This document shows positions 61,407-64,000 of a DNA stretch of 64,000 nt, piece after piece. The notes beneath the pieces were generated by a model. The model saw only the letters and a program-made list of their open reading frames with translations, did not search any database and was not told where the DNA came from. Positions within the stretch are counted from its first letter, which is position 1. Each line of letters opens with the position of its first letter. A program made the position numbers and the translations under genes. Location of the stretch: assembly GCA_013001055.1 (NCBI GenBank), contig JABDNH010000007.1, positions 1-64,000 of the forward strand, read 5' to 3'. Source of the stretch: Sphingomonas sp. (GTDB lineage: Bacteria > Pseudomonadota > Alphaproteobacteria > Sphingomonadales > Sphingomonadaceae).

Positions 61407-62696
61407 ATGCCCTGCACCATCTCTCCTAGGCGCGGAGGTGTGAGCTGGCTTCCCGAACCATTCCGCATCGCCAATTTCCGCTTCTACTGGAGCGGGCGAT
61501 TGCTGGCGACACTGGCGCAGCTCGCGATGATTACGGCGATCGAGTTCCAGGTCTATGCGATCGCGCGTGAGACGATGGGTCCGAGCGAGGCCGCGTTTCG
61601 TCTCGGTTTGATCGGCCTCGTCCAGTTCGTCCCGCTTTTCTTCCTTTCGCCGGTCGCTGGATGGCTGGCAGACCGGGTCGACCGCCGCTGGGTGGCGCGC
61701 GGTGCCATCACGTTGGAGACTGTCGCGGCGGCAACGCTGGCTTATTTCACCGCTGCAGGCACGATCACGCTGCCGATCATCTACGCGGTGGCGGTCTTAA
61801 TCGGCATCGCGCGCGTTTTCATGGGGCCGTCAATGGCGGCGATGGCGTCCAACATCGTGCCGCGCGCCATCCTGCCCAATGCCATCGCATTATCCTCGAT
61901 TGCATGGCAGGCGGGCACGATTATCGGCCCGGCTATGGGCGGCTACCTCCTCGCCCAGTCGATGGAATTGGCATATTATGTCGCGACCGGGCTCTTTGCC
62001 GTATCGCTGATCTTCTACACCTTCATCGGCGAGGTCGATCAAACGCGCCTGTCCGGTCATCGAAGACCGCTCCAGCGCATCGTCGATGGCCTTCGCTACG
62101 TGCGCGAAAATCGGCTGGTGCTGGGTGCCATTACGCTCGACCTGTTCGCCGTCCTGCTTGGCAGCGCCACCGCGCTCCTTCCCATTTTTGCTACCGATAT
62201 ATTCGGCGGCGGATCGCAGTTGTTCGGTCATTTGCGCGCCGCCCCTGCTGTCGGCGCGACGCTGATTGCGCTGCTCTTCGCGATCCGCCCGCTCAAGACC
62301 GGCGTTGGCCGCAAGATGCTGATCGCCGTCGGTATTTTCGGTCTCGCGACCGTGTGTTTTGCCTTCTCGCGCTCGGTGCCGCTGACATTCGCGCTATTGG
62401 TGATCATCGGCGGTGCCGACATGTTCTCCGTCTATGTGCGCCAATCGCTCATTCAGCTTTATACCCCCGATCAAATGCGCGGACGCGTCGGTGCGGTCTC
62501 CACCCTGTCCATTTCCGCTTCCAACGAATTGGGGGATGCCGAAAGCGGCTTGATGGCAGGGCTGTTTGGCCCGACAGCCGCCGCCCTGATAGGCGGGATC
62601 GGCGCGATTTCGGTTGTACTCATCTGGAACTGGAAGTTCCCCGAATTGCGGCGCGCAAAGACATTCGACCCGCAAGACGAGGCGCGCGCTACCTGA
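61407..62696 (+). CDS. MFS transporter (EntS/enterobactin-exporter-like)
   Basis: 429 residues if ATG 61407 is used; a GTG at 61440 right behind GGAGG gives 418 residues and starts at MSWLPEPFRIANFRFYW, which is family-like. Twelve membrane helices, with WLADRVDRRWVARGAI between TM2 and TM3 and the GADMFSVYVRQSLIQLYTPD motif of the TMEM/EntS-type exporters. Substrate unknown. Divergent from radA. Confidence 0.85.
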   Translation: MPCTISPRRGGVSWLPEPFRIANFRFYWSGRLLATLAQLAMITAIEFQVYAIARETMGPSEAAFRLGLIGLVQFVPLFFLSPVAGWLADRVDRRWVARGAITLETVAAATLAYFTAAGTITLPIIYAVAVLIGIARVFMGPSMAAMASNIVPRAILPNAIALSSIAWQAGTIIGPAMGGYLLAQSMELAYYVATGLFAVSLIFYTFIGEVDQTRLSGHRRPLQRIVDGLRYVRENRLVLGAITLDLFAVLLGSATALLPIFATDIFGGGSQLFGHLRAAPAVGATLIALLFAIRPLKTGVGRKMLIAVGIFGLATVCFAFSRSVPLTFALLVIIGGADMFSVYVRQSLIQLYTPDQMRGRVGAVSTLSISASNELGDAESGLMAGLFGPTAAALIGGIGAISVVLIWNWKFPELRRAKTFDPQDEARAT

Positions 62697-62777
62697 GCAT
62701 GCAGACCAGGTTTAGCATCTAATCCTAACGCCGCATTTACCATCGTTAGTGACCGCTCGCTTAACTGCCGTTCGGCT

Positions 62778-64000
62778 ATGGCCAGCGCCTCGGAAAAAAA
62801 GTGGGCGGCAATGAGCAGGGCACGTTTCAATATCAAGAAGCCGGAGCGGCGCCAGCGCGCCTCGCTGCGCGATGCCCTGCTTCACGATGTCATCAAACAC
62901 GAGGATGAAGACGGCGCTGCCATTGCCGAGCAGCGTGTCCCCCACCTTAACCACGTCCCATTGATGATAGCGATAGCCCACCTCATCGGTGGCGCGGCGA
63001 TCTATGCCGGCTTCGGCCTTCGTGGCGATCTGCTCGCCGTTATCGCGGCATGCCTGTTGATCGATGCAATCGCCTTCCTGATCATCAACAAGCGCGAGCA
63101 ACTGCGCTTGAGCCCCCTCGTCGTAACCCGCGCCGTAGCGGCCTACGTCGCGGCGATGTGGGCTGGCTGGGCATTTGTCGGTTTCAGTATCGATTCGTTT
63201 TCAAGCGAGATGCAGACCACTCAACACGTCGCCTTCGCATCGATTATTGCCGTGATGTCGATCGCCGCTGTGGCCTCGCCCCCCATCGCCATCGTATCGG
63301 GCGTTGCCGCTACGCTCGGCTTGCTCGCGATCGGCGCAGAACCGGTCATGATGTTGGCAGCCAGCGTCTTGGCGCTCACCACGTCGGGGTATGCTATTGC
63401 GCAGGCCCGCACCATGATTGCCGTTGTGCGACGCCGGCTCGTGCTCGAATTCAAGGCGCGACAGGCACTTCGTTTCGTCACCGAATATGAGACATCGGGT
63501 CATGGCTGGTTTTGGGAAACCAACAGCGATGGCGTGCTCACCTATGTCTCGACCCAGCTCGCGGACGAATTCGATTGCACTCCCGAAGAACTGCTCAGGC
63601 GTCCCTTCATCGACCTGCTCGCCAAAGACGAACAGGAAGGCGACATGCGCGAGGAACGATCGCTCGGCTTCCACCTCTCGGCCAAGTTTCCTTTCGCCGA
63701 CCTGTCGGTCAAATCGGCCCTGCCCGATACGACATATTGGTCGCTGACCGGCAATCCCGTCTTCAGCGAAAACGGTCGTTTCATGGGCTTTCGCGGTATC
63801 GGGACCGATCTTACCGAACAGCTTCGCTCCGAACAGGAAATCTCCCGCCTTGCCCGCTTCGATTCGCTGACTAGCCTGCCCAATCGCGCCATGATGCGCC
63901 AGACGCTCGACGAAGCGATGCGCAACGCCGCCCGCCGCCAGAAGGGCTGCGCGCTCTTCCTGATCGATCTCGATCGCTTCAAGAATGTCAACGACACGCT
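62778..64000 (+). CDS. PAS-GGDEF signalling protein (5' part, runs off right edge)
   Basis: More than 407 residues. Start either ATG 62778 or ATG 62811 (MSRARFNIKKPERRQRA); neither has a good ribosome site. Four or five membrane helices in ~60-210 (LIGGAAIYAGFGLRGDLLAV, LAVIAACLLIDAIAFLII, FASIIAVMSIAAVASPPIAI). PAS domain ~235-350 (SGHGWFWETNSDGVLTYVS). From ~365 the GGDEF start is seen (RFDSLTSLPNRAMMRQTLDE, LFLIDLDRFKNVND). A following EAL domain is likely but is outside. It makes or senses cyclic di-GMP. Confidence 0.85.
   Translation, partial: MASASEKKWAAMSRARFNIKKPERRQRASLRDALLHDVIKHEDEDGAAIAEQRVPHLNHVPLMIAIAHLIGGAAIYAGFGLRGDLLAVIAACLLIDAIAFLIINKREQLRLSPLVVTRAVAAYVAAMWAGWAFVGFSIDSFSSEMQTTQHVAFASIIAVMSIAAVASPPIAIVSGVAATLGLLAIGAEPVMMLAASVLALTTSGYAIAQARTMIAVVRRRLVLEFKARQALRFVTEYETSGHGWFWETNSDGVLTYVSTQLADEFDCTPEELLRRPFIDLLAKDEQEGDMREERSLGFHLSAKFPFADLSVKSALPDTTYWSLTGNPVFSENGRFMGFRGIGTDLTEQLRSEQEISRLARFDSLTSLPNRAMMRQTLDEAMRNAARRQKGCALFLIDLDRFKNVNDT

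Overview
The window is a gene-dense (about 62% GC by eye) piece of an alphaproteobacterial chromosome, most likely from the order Sphingomonadales (Sphingomonadaceae or Erythrobacteraceae). The grounds are the gene families: an HWE-type histidine kinase, DUF2155 and NDUFA12 genes side by side, a two-domain cold-shock protein behind recX, an Aat with the tail ending LTQTS, and the xerD/aroK/aroB arrangement. No insertion sequence, CRISPR array or rRNA gene is visible. Two tRNA genes are present, Trp(CCA) and Arg(CCU), both with an encoded CCA.

Left part (1-22.5 kb). The chromosomal region that in most bacteria is the compact tRNA-Trp/secE/nusG/rplK/rplA/rplJ/rplL/rpoB cluster is present in the usual order and on one strand, but is cut into four separate units. 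Between them lie 4-8 kb blocks of unrelated genes: (i) between rpoB and rplL, a secreted amidohydrolase, a BrkB-like membrane protein and a group of phosphoryl-chemistry genes (phosphatase, CotH-like protein, beta-propeller, DUF4956), a candidate sRNA and a DM13 protein; (ii) between rplJ and rplA, a SnoaL-like lipoprotein, a cNMP-binding/FAD reductase fusion and a divergent TIR-TPR membrane protein; (iii) between rplK and nusG, a MarR-like regulator, a lipoprotein, an M15-type peptidase and an L,D-transpeptidase. Bidirectional hairpin terminators close three of the junctions.

Middle part (22.5-42.5 kb). A fatty acyl-AMP ligase, recX/cold-shock/DUF192/NDUFA12/DUF2155 on the plus strand, then a long minus-strand metabolic run aroQ-accB-accC-ACT-arsC-aat. 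Next come thiS-thiG, a CsbD stress protein, a TPP enzyme, a terminated short transcription unit with a 48-codon ORF, a tail-rich acidic membrane protein, a semialdehyde dehydrogenase, and a plus-strand SCP2/CoA-transferase (scoA, scoB)/quinone-oxidoreductase operon. A proline-rich outer-membrane barrel and two genes that look like a collapsed gene-transfer-agent cluster (terminase-small-like plus DUF2793) end this part, behind a strong promoter and a candidate ~70-nt sRNA.

Right part (42.5-64 kb). A GAF-PAS-HWE kinase, folE, tRNA-Arg, a nitrilase-grxC-comF run, a methyltransferase, a lone Flp pilin, an M48-LysM protease, accA, xerD, a conserved two-gene membrane/periplasmic unit, aroK-aroB, a KefB-type antiporter, an IscU-like protein with only two of three cysteines, cysS, cvpA, radA, an MFS exporter and the start of a PAS-GGDEF regulator that runs off the window.

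The most unusual features are the broken ribosomal/RNA polymerase cluster, two promoter-plus-terminator small RNA candidates (about 9.9-10.0 kb and 42.4-42.5 kb), the phosphoryl-gene neighbourhood at 6.3-9.8 kb, the TIR/cNMP-reductase divergent pair at 12.6-16.4 kb, and the GTA scar at 41.5-42.4 kb.
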